DNA of 22,326 bases from Anaerolineales bacterium UBA7227 (GCA_002473085.1 DKTP01000092.1:1-22326); one strand, 5' to 3'; numbered from the stretch's first letter, positions 1 through 6,809 are shown. Translations and numbers: made by a program. Notes: generated by a model not told the origin, from the sequence alone.

Positions 1-116
1 GGGCGGACACGCGGGGAGGGGCGGACACCCAGGGAGGGGCGGACACGCGGGGAGGGGTGGACACCCAGGGAGGGGTGGACACCCAGGGAAGGGCGGACAC
101 CCAGGTCCGCCCCTAC
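1..116 (-). repeat. 18-bp tandem repeat array, in-frame inside the homocysteine methyltransferase gene
   Basis: Five full units of 18 bp (type GGGCGGACACCCAGGGAG, with variants GGGTGG and GCGGGGAG) run from the left edge to about 90, followed by a partial unit. The inner end is a perfect inverted repeat, GGGCGGAC at 91-98 and GTCCGCCC at 105-112. Because 18 is a multiple of three, the array reads as repeated GVRPSL/GVHPSP hexapeptides without a stop codon. The array continues beyond the window. Confidence 0.9.
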
Positions 117-791
117 TGCGGCTACCATCGCTTTCAAAATTCGCAGCAACTGCGCGGGACCTCCCGAACAGTTGACGCCAATCACGTCCGCGCCGGCCTC
201 GGTCAACGTCCGCGCGACTTTGGCGGGGTCGTCGCCGAGGATGGTCCGATCGTCGCGCGTGAACGTCACGGAGGCGACGACGGGCAATGCGCGCGTCTCT
301 CGCGCGGCGCGGATCGCCTCCTTGATCTCGTAGAGGTCGGTCATGGTCTCGATGACGATGAGGTCCGCGCCCGCGTCGGCCAGCGCGGAGATCTGCTCGG
401 CGAACGCGGCCCGCGCCAGGTCGGGTTGGACGCGTCCGAACGGGGCGATGCGCACGCCGAGGGGGCCGACGTCGCCCGCGACGAGGACGTCCCGCGCGGA
501 GTCGGTCACGACGCGTCGGGCGAGTTCCACGCCAGCGCGGTTGATGTCCGCCGTCTGGCTGGCGAGTCCGTGTTTGGTCAATTTGAAGCGGTTCGCGCCG
601 AAGGTGTTGGTGATGACGAGCTGCGCGCCCGCTTCGATGTATTCGCGGTGGATCTCGGCGACGGCGCCCGGGTTGGAGAGGTTGAGCTCGTCGAAGCATT
701 TGTCGAAGCCGACGCCGCGCGCGTGGAGCATGGTGCCCATGGCGCCGTCGGCGAGGAGGGTGCGGGAAGATAATGTTTTTAAGAAGTCCAT
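1..791 (-). CDS. Homocysteine S-methyltransferase-domain protein (3' end outside window), possibly bifunctional with methylenetetrahydrofolate reductase
   Basis: Partial gene read from ATG at 791 leftward off the window edge; a GGAG ribosome site lies 7 bases before the ATG. The N-terminus has the homocysteine-binding TIM-barrel signature: DGAMGTML near residue 15, ETN-like ITNTFGANR near residue 60, GDVGPLG near 115 and the zinc-ligand region GVNCSGGP near 213. The family transfers a methyl group to homocysteine to make methionine. The opening resembles bifunctional homocysteine methyltransferase/MTHFR proteins of about 610 residues, which would supply 5-methyl-THF to the upstream MetH, but the reductase half cannot be seen here. 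It lies 33 bp after metH on the same strand, so an operon is likely. Oddity: from about residue 226 the expected barrel sequence is replaced by an in-frame hexapeptide repeat (GVRPSL type). Whether the barrel resumes beyond the edge is unknown, so the gene could be disrupted. Confidence 0.85.
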   Translation of the reverse strand, partial: MDFLKTLSSRTLLADGAMGTMLHARGVGFDKCFDELNLSNPGAVAEIHREYIEAGAQLVITNTFGANRFKLTKHGLASQTADINRAGVELARRVVTDSARDVLVAGDVGPLGVRIAPFGRVQPDLARAAFAEQISALADAGADLIVIETMTDLYEIKEAIRAARETRALPVVASVTFTRDDRTILGDDPAKVARTLTEAGADVIGVNCSGGPAQLLRILKAMVAAVGADLGVRPSLGVHPSLGVHPSPRVRPSLGVRPSPRVR

Positions 792-824
792 TGTTGTCTC
801 CGTAGGGCGAGATTAATTCTCGTT

Positions 825-3800
825 CTACTTCATCAACTGCTCGATACGCGAATCGCCCACGTTGTAATAAGTAGCGTCCTTGTGATGGACGACGATCGCG
901 GCGGTGGATTGTTCGGGCATTAACTGGCAGGCGGAGGTCAGGTCCATGCCGAGTTCCTGGCGGACGGGCAGCAGTTCGAATACCTTGCGATGGTCTTCGA
1001 GTTCGGGGATGGCGGGATAGCCCCACGAGTAACGCTTGCCCTGATCCGCGGCGAGACCGAGTTCGCGGCGAATGTGAGTGTGGATGTAATCCGCCGTCGC
1101 TTCGGCGGTCTGGACGCTGAGGCCGTGGGTGAAGTAACTGTCAGTGTAATCGCCCTGGGCGTTCAGGCGGTCTATGAGTTCGGTGGCGGCGTGCCCGACG
1201 GTCACAACCTGGAGGGCGACCACGTCCACCTGCCCCGAGGCGACGGGCGCGAAGTAATCGGCGAGGCAGAGACGGTCGTCGAAGTTTTGACGGGGGAAGG
1301 TGAAGCGGGCAATCGGAGATTGGAGATTGGTAGTTGGTAACTGGTAATCCCCAACGGGGACGATGTTGGTAATTGATTGAGGGTCGTAGATGAGGAGGTC
1401 ATCACCATCCGCTTGACACGGAAAATAACCATACACAGCCTGCGGTTTGAGCCAGCCAGCGCGTATGGCTTCGCGCTTCATACGGTCGAGGCGGACGTCA
1501 TATTCGGCTTTGAGTTTGTCCCATTCAGCGCCGTGCGTGTTCTTTGCGCCCCACGAGAGACGATACAACTCGTTGAGGCTGAGGTGTTTGAAGACCATTT
1601 CCAGCGGCATGTCTTTGACAACGCGCACGCCCCATTTTTTTGGATGCTGGATGGGGGATGGCTGAATTGAGGAACGCTGTAATTGATGATTGGCAACTGA
1701 AGATTGGGCGACAGCGCGGCCAAGTTCCATCTCGGATTCGCGGCGGGCCTTCGCGAGCAGGTCGGGACGCTTCTTGTCGTCTATCAGCACGTCCATCGTT
1801 TCGAGACCTTCGAACGCGTCTTTGCAGTAGAAGACGCCTGAATCGTAGAAGTTTCCGCTTTCAGTTTGGAGGATGCGGCGACCGAAGCGACGGTTGATGG
1901 CCGCGCCGCCGATGAGGACGGGGATGTTATGTCCACGCCGATGGAGTTCATTCACGATGAGCGGCATTTGCTTGGAGGTGGAAACAAGCAATGCCGAGAG
2001 TCCAATTGCTGTCGCGTTGGCTTCGACGGCTTTGGTGATGATCGTCTCAGCGGGGACTTGCTTGCCGAGGTCGATCACGTCATAGCCGTTGTTGGAGAGA
2101 ATCGTCTTGACGAGGTTCTTGCCGATGTCATGCACGTCGCCGTAGACGGTGGCGATCACAACTTTGCCTTTGCTGACACCTTCTTTTTTCTCCAAATAAT
2201 TTTCGAGGTGTGCAACGGTCTTCTTCATGACTTCGGCGGATTGCAGCACGAAGGGCAGAATCAACTCGCCCGCGCCGAATTTGTCGCCGACCTCTTTCAT
2301 GGCGGGGAGGAGAACGTTGTTGAGGGTGTGGACCGCTATTGCGTGCTGCGTACTGCGTATTGAGTGAGGCGAGGCGGGGGATACGGGATACGGGTTACGA
2401 GTTACATCGTCCGTGAGGCGTGAGGCGTTATCTGATTCGACTTGTGTACTTGCATACGTGTCTACCTGTCTAAAAATTATCTCATCAATATCCGCCTCGA
2501 CGCCATCCTTTTTGCGGTGGACGATTTTCCAGTGGAGGCGTTGTTCGGGGGTCATGTCGGCGGTGGGGTCGGCGAGAGCGGATTCGGTTGTCGGCGTGAC
2601 GTTTTCGTAGTGTTCGATGTAGCGTTGCAACGCGTCGGCGCGGCGGTTGAAGATGAGGTCTTCGGCGAGGTCTTTTTCTTCTTGTGAAATATCGGGGTAG
2701 GGAGTGACGTGGGTGGGATTCACGATCGCCATATCCAAGCCAGCCTGCACGCAGTGATAGAGCATGACCGAGTTCAACACGGGGCGGGCATGTTGGGCAA
2801 AGCCGAAGGATAGGTTGCTCACGCCAAGCGACGCCATCACGCCAGGGAGATTCTGTTTGATGAGTCGAATCCCTTCGATGGTTTCGATGGCGGATTCGAC
2901 AAACTCTTGATCGCCTGTTGCCAGCGTGAAGGTTAATGTGTCGTAGACCAAATCTTCGGGCTTGAGTCCGTGGTCGTTGACGGCGATGTCGTAGATGCGT
3001 TTGGCGACTTCGAGTTTTTTCTCGCGGGTCTTTGCCATACCATTCTCGTCAATTGTCAACACGATGACGGCGGCGTTGTGTTGTTTCGCCAATGCGAAAA
3101 CTTTATCCGCTTTGGAACGACCCGCTTCGAGATGAGTCGAGTTGATGAGACAACGCCCAGGCGCGGTCTTCAATGCGATTTCGAGAACGTCGAGTTCGGT
3201 GGAGTCAATCACGAGCGGAACATCCACGCCCATTTCGAGTTTCTTGACGACCTTGCGCATGAGTTCGGCTTCGTCGGGGCGTTCGGTGACGGCGCAGGAA
3301 ATGTCGAGGGCGTGCGCGCCGCCGTCCACTTGTTCACGAGCGATTCCCAAAATGCCGTCGTAATCTTCTTCGAGCAGCATTCGCTTGAACTTGCGCGAGC
3401 CTTGCGCGTTGCATCGTTCGCCGAGCAGGGTGGGCGGAGGCTCTTGACGCATGGACAAGGCTGACATGGCAGAGGCAAGCTGAGGCGTCGAATGAAGCGG
3501 GCGTGGGGCGTGAGGCGTGTCCCGTAGTTTGTCCACTAAAAGTTTGAGGTGCGCGGGAGTCGTCCCACAGCATCCGCCCACGATCGAGATGTGGTGCTTG
3601 GTCACAAATTCGTAGAGGTCGTTCGCAAACGGTTCGGGTTCGAGCGGATAGACGGCTTGCCCGTCCACGTTGAGCGGAAGTCCCGCGTTGGGGATGCACG
3701 AAACGGGGAGCGTGGAATTTTCGCCGAGGATGCGGATGGGCTCGCGCATGTGTTCGGGTCCTGTGGAGCAGTTGAGACCGATGACGTCAATACCCATGCC

Positions 3801-4565
3801 TTCGAGGATGGCGAGCGCGGCGTTGATGTCGGTGCCGAGTAACATGCGACCCGTCGTGTCGAGCGTGACTTGAGCCTGAATCGGCAAGTAGACTTGAGTC
3901 TCGTCCATGGCTTTGTGCAGACCGATGATGGCGGCTTTGACTTCGAGGATGTCTTGCGAGGTTTCGATGAGCAGGACGTCCACGCCGCCTCGAATCAGAC
4001 CGACAGCCTGCTCGCGGAATACGTCCACGAGTTCGTCGAAGGTGACGTTGGAGAGGTCGGGGTCGTTGGCGGAGGGGAGTTTGCCTGAGGGCCCGATGGA
4101 GCCAGCGACGAATCTTGGTTGAAGGTCAAAGGTTGAAGGTCGAAGGTCGGAAGATTCTGAACCGCTAAGGTCGCTAAGATTTTTATTTTGGTTTTCCTTC
4201 GCGCTCTTTGCGTGCTTAGCGGTTGAAAACTCGTCTGCCAATTTTCGGGCAAGCCGCGCCGCCGTCTCGTTGATTTCGATGACGCGGTCTTGCAGTCCGT
4301 ATTCCGCCATCGTGATGCGGTTGGAGCGGAAGGTGTCCGTTTCGAGAACGTCTACGCCGACCTCGAGGAACGAGCGATGGACTTTTTCCACGGCTTCGGG
4401 ATACGAGATGACGAGGTAGTCGTTGCATCCGTTGTATTGTTCGCCGCCGAAATGCTCGGCAGTCAGGTTTTGGTTTTGCAGGCTCGTTCCCATCGCGCCG
4501 TCGAAAACAAGGACTTTCTTTTCGAGGGCGTCGAGGTAACGGCGGTTGGTGTATTTGCGAGTCAT
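825..4565 (-). CDS. metH: Cobalamin-dependent methionine synthase
   Basis: Cytosolic enzyme that moves the methyl group of 5-methyltetrahydrofolate through cobalamin to homocysteine, giving methionine. All modules are present in order in 1246 residues. The homocysteine barrel spans about 15-345, with zinc ligands in GLNCS (Cys266) and GGCCGT (Cys332, Cys333). The pterin-binding domain begins with GERCNAQGSRKF near 382. The B12 cap and Rossmann domain contain the DVHDIGKN motif at 810-817, with His812 as axial ligand. The AdoMet-binding reactivation domain, from about 980, contains RYSWGYPAIP near 1178. The start ATG is preceded by AAAGGTG. Length is close to the E. coli enzyme, but five stretches (about residues 115-150, 350-365, 703-744, 952-976 and 1073-1085) look like translated intergenic repeats inserted in linkers or loops. 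All catalytic motifs are intact, so the enzyme is probably active. No SAM riboswitch precedes it within the 53 bp to the next gene. Confidence 0.97.
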   Translation of the reverse strand: MTRKYTNRRYLDALEKKVLVFDGAMGTSLQNQNLTAEHFGGEQYNGCNDYLVISYPEAVEKVHRSFLEVGVDVLETDTFRSNRITMAEYGLQDRVIEINETAARLARKLADEFSTAKHAKSAKENQNKNLSDLSGSESSDLRPSTFDLQPRFVAGSIGPSGKLPSANDPDLSNVTFDELVDVFREQAVGLIRGGVDVLLIETSQDILEVKAAIIGLHKAMDETQVYLPIQAQVTLDTTGRMLLGTDINAALAILEGMGIDVIGLNCSTGPEHMREPIRILGENSTLPVSCIPNAGLPLNVDGQAVYPLEPEPFANDLYEFVTKHHISIVGGCCGTTPAHLKLLVDKLRDTPHAPRPLHSTPQLASAMSALSMRQEPPPTLLGERCNAQGSRKFKRMLLEEDYDGILGIAREQVDGGAHALDISCAVTERPDEAELMRKVVKKLEMGVDVPLVIDSTELDVLEIALKTAPGRCLINSTHLEAGRSKADKVFALAKQHNAAVIVLTIDENGMAKTREKKLEVAKRIYDIAVNDHGLKPEDLVYDTLTFTLATGDQEFVESAIETIEGIRLIKQNLPGVMASLGVSNLSFGFAQHARPVLNSVMLYHCVQAGLDMAIVNPTHVTPYPDISQEEKDLAEDLIFNRRADALQRYIEHYENVTPTTESALADPTADMTPEQRLHWKIVHRKKDGVEADIDEIIFRQVDTYASTQVESDNASRLTDDVTRNPYPVSPASPHSIRSTQHAIAVHTLNNVLLPAMKEVGDKFGAGELILPFVLQSAEVMKKTVAHLENYLEKKEGVSKGKVVIATVYGDVHDIGKNLVKTILSNNGYDVIDLGKQVPAETIITKAVEANATAIGLSALLVSTSKQMPLIVNELHRRGHNIPVLIGGAAINRRFGRRILQTESGNFYDSGVFYCKDAFEGLETMDVLIDDKKRPDLLAKARRESEMELGRAVAQSSVANHQLQRSSIQPSPIQHPKKWGVRVVKDMPLEMVFKHLSLNELYRLSWGAKNTHGAEWDKLKAEYDVRLDRMKREAIRAGWLKPQAVYGYFPCQADGDDLLIYDPQSITNIVPVGDYQLPTTNLQSPIARFTFPRQNFDDRLCLADYFAPVASGQVDVVALQVVTVGHAATELIDRLNAQGDYTDSYFTHGLSVQTAEATADYIHTHIRRELGLAADQGKRYSWGYPAIPELEDHRKVFELLPVRQELGMDLTSACQLMPEQSTAAIVVHHKDATYYNVGDSRIEQLMK
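1311..1355 (-). repeat. In-frame repeat-like insertion in metH reactivation domain
   Basis: The plus strand reads GGAGATTGGAGATTGG followed by TAGTTGGTAACTGGTAAT, a short degenerate tandem repeat. Translated, it gives DYQLPTTNLQSPI at residues 1073-1085. This sits between recognisable MetH sequence (DPQSITNIVP before, FTFPRQNFDD after). Its composition differs from the flanking enzyme sequence. Confidence 0.65.
1638..1714 (-). repeat. In-frame repeat-like insertion between B12 and AdoMet domains of metH
   Basis: The segment encodes SSVANHQLQRSSIQPSPIQ-type sequence at residues 955-973, rich in Ser, Gln, Asn and Pro. It lies exactly in the linker between the cobalamin domain and the reactivation domain, where length variation should be tolerated. 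The DNA is built of short GATTGG/GGATGG words similar to those of the 1311-1355 segment. Confidence 0.65.
2337..2459 (-). repeat. In-frame repeat-like insertion in the metH B12 cap region
   Basis: Reiterated words are visible on the plus strand: TGCGTACTGCGTATTG, GGATACGGGATACGGG, TACGAGTTAC and GTGAGGCGTGAGGCG. They encode a low-complexity stretch at residues 703-744, rich in Ser, Thr, Pro and Arg. It separates IDEIIFRQVD from AVHTLNNVLLPAM, which in other MetH proteins are much closer together. Confidence 0.65.
3471..3518 (-). repeat. Possible repeat-derived linker between homocysteine and pterin domains of metH
   Basis: The words GGGCGTGGGGCGTGAGGCGTG on the plus strand resemble the GTGAGGCGTGAGGCG words of the 2337-2459 insertion. 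They encode DTPHAPRPLHSTPQ near residues 349-362, in the linker between the first two MetH domains. This is weaker than the other cases because linkers here vary naturally. Confidence 0.4.
4116..4224 (-). repeat. In-frame palindromic repeat in the metH homocysteine domain
   Basis: A perfect 10-bp inverted repeat, AACCGCTAAG at 4160-4169 and CTTAGCGGTT at 4215-4224, encloses a T-rich spacer. It is followed on the left by reiterated GAAGGTC/AAAGGTT words at about 4120-4150. The block encodes residues 115-150, a polar stretch between LARKLADEF and RFVAGSIGPSGK. Those two flanks are nearly adjacent in typical homocysteine-binding domains. The insertion keeps the frame. Confidence 0.75.
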
Positions 4566-4618
4566 TCAGTCACCTTTACATATAAATCTCTTGTATTTGA
4601 AATGGAAATCCATTCCAG

Positions 4619-5359
4619 CTAAATTGCTTTTTGTATATCTACTACTTCATCACCGTATTCAATCCCGAAATGCACGTATCCCAATGTTCCATACCAACTC
4701 TCTAAGGTTTCTCTATTCAACTTTTTAGCCAAAACCAAAACAAATGTGTATTGTTTGCCAGAGAGCATTTCCGACTTGTCGGTTTCTACGGGAATTATCG
4801 CAGTGCGCCCATCATCATCTAGGGTGTACGACTTGGCTAAATCATTTTTGACATTCAACTTTGTGCCAAAAAAACTGATGCTTTTTATGCGAATGGGATT
4901 TTTCCCTCTATAAGTACATTCTATTATGATTTCTTGTGGACTTAATTTTGTCTCAAAGGATTTTATTTTGACCTCGAATTCTCCACGTAATTTCATTTCC
5001 GAAGGAGAACTATTCCTCGTGGCAGACAACATATTGTTAGAGCTTTTAGCAGTTGCTTGAGTTTCCGCTAATTCTTGCCTAAGTTTTGATGCTACCTTCT
5101 CTGCAAGTTCATCAGAGTCTCTCTCTGAGCGCAATTCTTCTAAACGATTAAAAAGTATATAAGCCACAATGAAAAGCAGAGGTGTGGGAATCAGATTTGC
5201 GATGATACTCAATAAAAACTCTTGCAATACGATGTTGAGTGTCTCTGACCCAGCAATGTAAAAATAGCCTGCTATTAGAATTATTGTTATAAGGCCAGCC
5301 AATAGCACATCTCGCCAACGTAATTCTTTCCATAATTTTGCTTCGCGTTTAGTAGCCAT
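4619..5359 (-). CDS. Hypothetical membrane protein with two TM helices and a coiled coil
   Basis: Not recognised. The 246-residue product starts with a charged segment, then two hydrophobic helices at about 18-38 (LLAGLITIILIAGYFYIAG) and 48-69 (LLSIIANLIPTPLLFIVAYILF). A charged, probably coiled-coil stretch follows at about 70-105 (RLEELRSERDSDELAEKV...). The C-terminal 130 residues look like a soluble beta-rich domain, presumably cytoplasmic. The ATG at 5359 has a good AAGGAG site 7 bases upstream. The gene is clearly more AT-rich than all neighbours, with many AAA, ATT and TTT codons, which suggests recent transfer. It lies just upstream of metH on the same strand (53 bp), but nothing suggests a shared function. 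The C-terminal domain might bind a ligand or partner; this is a guess. Confidence 0.75.
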   Translation of the reverse strand: MATKREAKLWKELRWRDVLLAGLITIILIAGYFYIAGSETLNIVLQEFLLSIIANLIPTPLLFIVAYILFNRLEELRSERDSDELAEKVASKLRQELAETQATAKSSNNMLSATRNSSPSEMKLRGEFEVKIKSFETKLSPQEIIIECTYRGKNPIRIKSISFFGTKLNVKNDLAKSYTLDDDGRTAIIPVETDKSEMLSGKQYTFVLVLAKKLNRETLESWYGTLGYVHFGIEYGDEVVDIQKAI

Positions 5360-5374
5360 GTTTTTCTCCTTCTT

Positions 5375-5399
5375 TCATCGGTGGTTATATGTCCGATGA
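5375..5399. promoter_or_regulatory. Inverted repeat upstream of the AT-rich membrane gene
   Basis: TCATCGG at 5375-5381 and CCGATGA at 5393-5399 form a 7-bp perfect inverted repeat with an 11-bp spacer, just upstream of the ribosome site of the minus-strand gene starting at 5359. It could be an operator or an mRNA hairpin. No regulator is linked. Confidence 0.35.
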
Positions 5400-5474
5400 T
5401 AATGCAAACTTTAGACTCTCTTCCAACACCGATCTCGCCCACGCGGCCACATCCGCGCAGTAGGTTTCGGCGCT

Positions 5475-5511
5475 CCAGACTTCCGAAGTCTCCGAGACTT
5501 CGGAAGTCTGG
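5475..5511. repeat. Long palindromic repeat (ACTTCCGAAGT family)
   Basis: Two 17-bp arms, CCAGACTTCCGAAGTCT at 5475-5491 and AGACTTCGGAAGTCTGG at 5495-5511, are perfect reverse complements around CCG. Each arm is itself nearly palindromic, so the unit ACTTCSGAAGT occurs twice. It would also form a strong hairpin in RNA. It has the look of a dispersed genomic repeat rather than a terminator, as there is no T-tract. Confidence 0.85.
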
Positions 5512-5518
5512 GAGTATC

Positions 5519-5547
5519 TTGACAGGTCACAGTTTCTACTGTACAGT
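5519..5547 (+). promoter_or_regulatory. Sigma70-type promoter of the yefM-yoeB operon
   Basis: TTGACA at 5519-5524, a 17-bp spacer, then TACAGT at 5542-5547. It lies 28 bp before the antitoxin start codon, and the -10 overlaps the first CTGTACAG palindrome. Confidence 0.75.
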
Positions 5548-5559
5548 ATCCCTGTACAG
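5539..5559. promoter_or_regulatory. Twin palindromic operator of the toxin-antitoxin operon
   Basis: CTGTACAG occurs twice, at 5539-5546 and 5552-5559, 13 bp centre to centre. Each copy is an exact palindrome, and the first overlaps the -10 box. YefM-family antitoxins are known to repress their own operon through short palindromes (core TGTACA), which these contain. Confidence 0.8.
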
Positions 5560-5574
5560 AATGGAGATATACCT

Positions 5575-5865
5575 ATGACCATGGAATTTACCTACACCAG
5601 CGCGCGTGAGCAGTTTGCCAGCCTGCTCGACCGCGTGACCAAAGACCGCGAGGTGGTGATCATTCAGCGACGCGGGGCGGAGGATGTCGCCATCATCTCC
5701 GCCGACGAACTCGCCAGCCTGACCGAAACCGCCTACCTCCTGCGCTCGCCGCAAAACGCCGAGCGGATTCTGTCCGCTTTGGGGCGCGCCCTGAAAAATC
5801 AAGGCAAGTCGCAAAGCCTGGATGACTTGCGCCGCGAGGTGGGACTTGAAACCGAAGAAGCGTGA
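5575..5865 (+). CDS. yefM: Type II antitoxin, Phd/YefM family
   Basis: The 96-residue product has the YefM-type N-terminal DNA-binding and dimerisation domain: MEFTYTSAREQFASLLDRV near 3-21 and the VVIIQRRGAEDVAIISADELASL region near 27-49. The acidic/polar C-terminal tail wraps the toxin in this family. It neutralises the YoeB mRNA interferase encoded immediately downstream and, with it, represses the operon through the TGTACA palindromes. ATG at 5575 is preferred because GGAG at 5564-5567 is 7 bases upstream; a second ATG lies two codons later at 5581. The 3' end overlaps the toxin gene, indicating translational coupling. Length and order are normal for the family. Confidence 0.93.
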   Translation: MTMEFTYTSAREQFASLLDRVTKDREVVIIQRRGAEDVAIISADELASLTETAYLLRSPQNAERILSALGRALKNQGKSQSLDDLRREVGLETEEA

Positions 5866-6121
5866 GGCGGTCTTCCAGCCTGAGTTCATCGAGGACTTGA
5901 AATACTGGGTCGAGACGGATCGCAAATTGGCCGTCCGCGCCTTCGATCTGATCGAGGCCATCCTGCGCGATCCCTTCGAGGGGATCGGCAAGCCCGAACC
6001 GCTCAAGTACCTCGCGCCTGGTTGTTGGTCGCGGCGGCTGACGCAGGAACATCGCATTGTCTATCTCGTACGCGACGAACGCATAGATTTTCTGCAAGCC
6101 AGATACCATTACACCAAGTGA
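5846..6121 (+). CDS. yoeB: Type II toxin, YoeB family ribosome-dependent mRNA interferase
   Basis: The RelE-fold endoribonuclease cleaves mRNA at the ribosomal A site when freed from YefM. The frame encodes the family core: FIEDLKYWVETDRK near the start, then GIGKPEPLKYL, WSRRLTQEHRIVYLV and the terminal ARYHYTK. Residues corresponding to the catalytic Glu, Arg (EHRIVY) and C-terminal His (YHY) of YoeB are present, so the toxin looks active. The start is uncertain. TTG at 5846 gives 91 residues with GAGG 6 bases upstream; ATG at 5822 gives 99 residues but has no ribosome site. Both overlap the antitoxin gene. A strong terminator follows. Confidence 0.92.
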   Translation: MKPKKREAVFQPEFIEDLKYWVETDRKLAVRAFDLIEAILRDPFEGIGKPEPLKYLAPGCWSRRLTQEHRIVYLVRDERIDFLQARYHYTK

Positions 6122-6130
6122 CCTTTTCAG

Positions 6131-6172
6131 GGCCCCGAGTTCTCCAGACGCTCGGGGTCCTGGCTTTCTTTC
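6131..6172 (+). terminator. Intrinsic terminator of the toxin-antitoxin operon
   Basis: GGGCCCCGAG at 6131-6140 pairs with CTCGGGGTCC at 6152-6161 (one G-U pair), followed by a T-rich tail, CTTTCTTT. It starts 10 bp after the toxin stop codon. Confidence 0.8.
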
Positions 6173-6190
6173 AACCCAACAGGGTGGGAT

Positions 6191-6625
6191 TTATCCCTGC
6201 CGCTTCGACCCTGACCGAATGGACGCGGTCCCTTCATTCCACAATATCCTCTGCGTAATCCCGCTGATCTTCCAGTGGTCAGCCTGCTTCGTCAACTGGA
6301 AGAGATAAACGCAGTGCGAAGTTGACTCCTCCGTCTCGCCTTTGCGCCAGACGATCATCGAGGCGCGGCAGCGTGCGGAGTTGGAATCGGGGAAATCTGC
6401 CTCGTAGTTGCCGACGATGTGGTGCAGTTTCAAATGATCCAGCGACTCGCGGCGCGACTTCACGTAATCCGCCGCGGAGACGGTTTGGGGCGGCGCGCCG
6501 CGCAGGTCGGAATAGTCCGTGTAAAGTTCGTCCGTAAAACAGGACAGCATCCCATCCCAATCCTTGACGTCGAAAGAATTGGCGAAACGCGCGATCACTT
6601 TTTGAATTTCATGGACGTCGTCCAT
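6191..6625 (-). CDS. SnoaL-like/NTF2-fold protein under SAM riboswitch control
   Basis: The 144-residue protein matches the SnoaL/nuclear transport factor 2-like architecture. An N-terminal helix, MDDVHEIQKVIARFANSFD, is followed by DWDGMLSCFTDELYTDYSD. A central beta segment (LDHLKLHHIVGNYEAD) and strands ending in DHWKISGITQRILW come next. Members are small cone-shaped folds acting as isomerases, cyclases, hydrolases or binding proteins; substrate cannot be told from sequence. ATG at 6625 is chosen because GAGG lies 5 bases upstream and the homology begins here; an upstream in-frame ATG at 6682 lies within the riboswitch expression platform. The gene is monocistronic and preceded by a SAM-I riboswitch, so it is expected to be expressed when S-adenosylmethionine is low. 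That implies a link to methionine, SAM or sulfur metabolism, but no direct biochemical clue is visible. Confidence 0.85.
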   Translation of the reverse strand: MDDVHEIQKVIARFANSFDVKDWDGMLSCFTDELYTDYSDLRGAPPQTVSAADYVKSRRESLDHLKLHHIVGNYEADFPDSNSARCRASMIVWRKGETEESTSHCVYLFQLTKQADHWKISGITQRILWNEGTASIRSGSKRQG

Positions 6626-6636
6626 ACTCACCTCGC

Positions 6637-6665
6637 AAAAAAAGCGCCTCTCGCAGTGAGAGGCG
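6637..6665 (-). terminator. Riboswitch-controlled intrinsic terminator
   Basis: On the minus strand, CGCCTCTC (6658-6665), loop ACTGC, GAGAGGCG (6645-6652), then C and seven T's. It ends 12 bp before the SnoaL-like start codon, with the ribosome site beyond it. Its 5' arm shares CTCTCA with the antiterminator. Confidence 0.9.
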
Positions 6666-6723
6666 ACATGGAACCATATCATCTCTCATCTCCCGGACAA
6701 ATCGTCCGCCGAAATTGGCACCG

Positions 6724-6809
6724 TATTTAGTCTCGTAGTCTGCTAGTCTGATGACCAGGAGACCAGCGGACTAGCAAACTAGCGGACTAGCAAACTAGTC
6801 AACTACCAT
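6724..6809. repeat. Tandem repeat forming an enlarged P3 arm of the SAM riboswitch
   Basis: Two exact 16-bp units (CGGACTAGCAAACTAG) occupy 6767-6782 and 6783-6798, flanked by related CTAGT/GACTA words (for example AGTCTGCTAGTCTGATGACC at 6730-6749). The CTAGT words on both sides let the insert fold back as an imperfect hairpin. Both sides of the P3 base remain intact. Confidence 0.85.

Noticed and set aside
1..98. Repeat array as a CRISPR
   Set aside because: Units are contiguous 18-bp copies without unique spacers, and no cas genes are seen.
4601..4614. AATGGA-AA-TCCATT palindrome before metH
   Set aside because: The stem is only 6 bp with a 2-nt loop and no T-run, too weak to call a terminator or operator.
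5475..5511. Palindrome as a terminator of the AT-rich gene or the toxin-antitoxin pair
   Set aside because: It lies upstream of both genes, has no T-tract and has the symmetric structure of a dispersed repeat.
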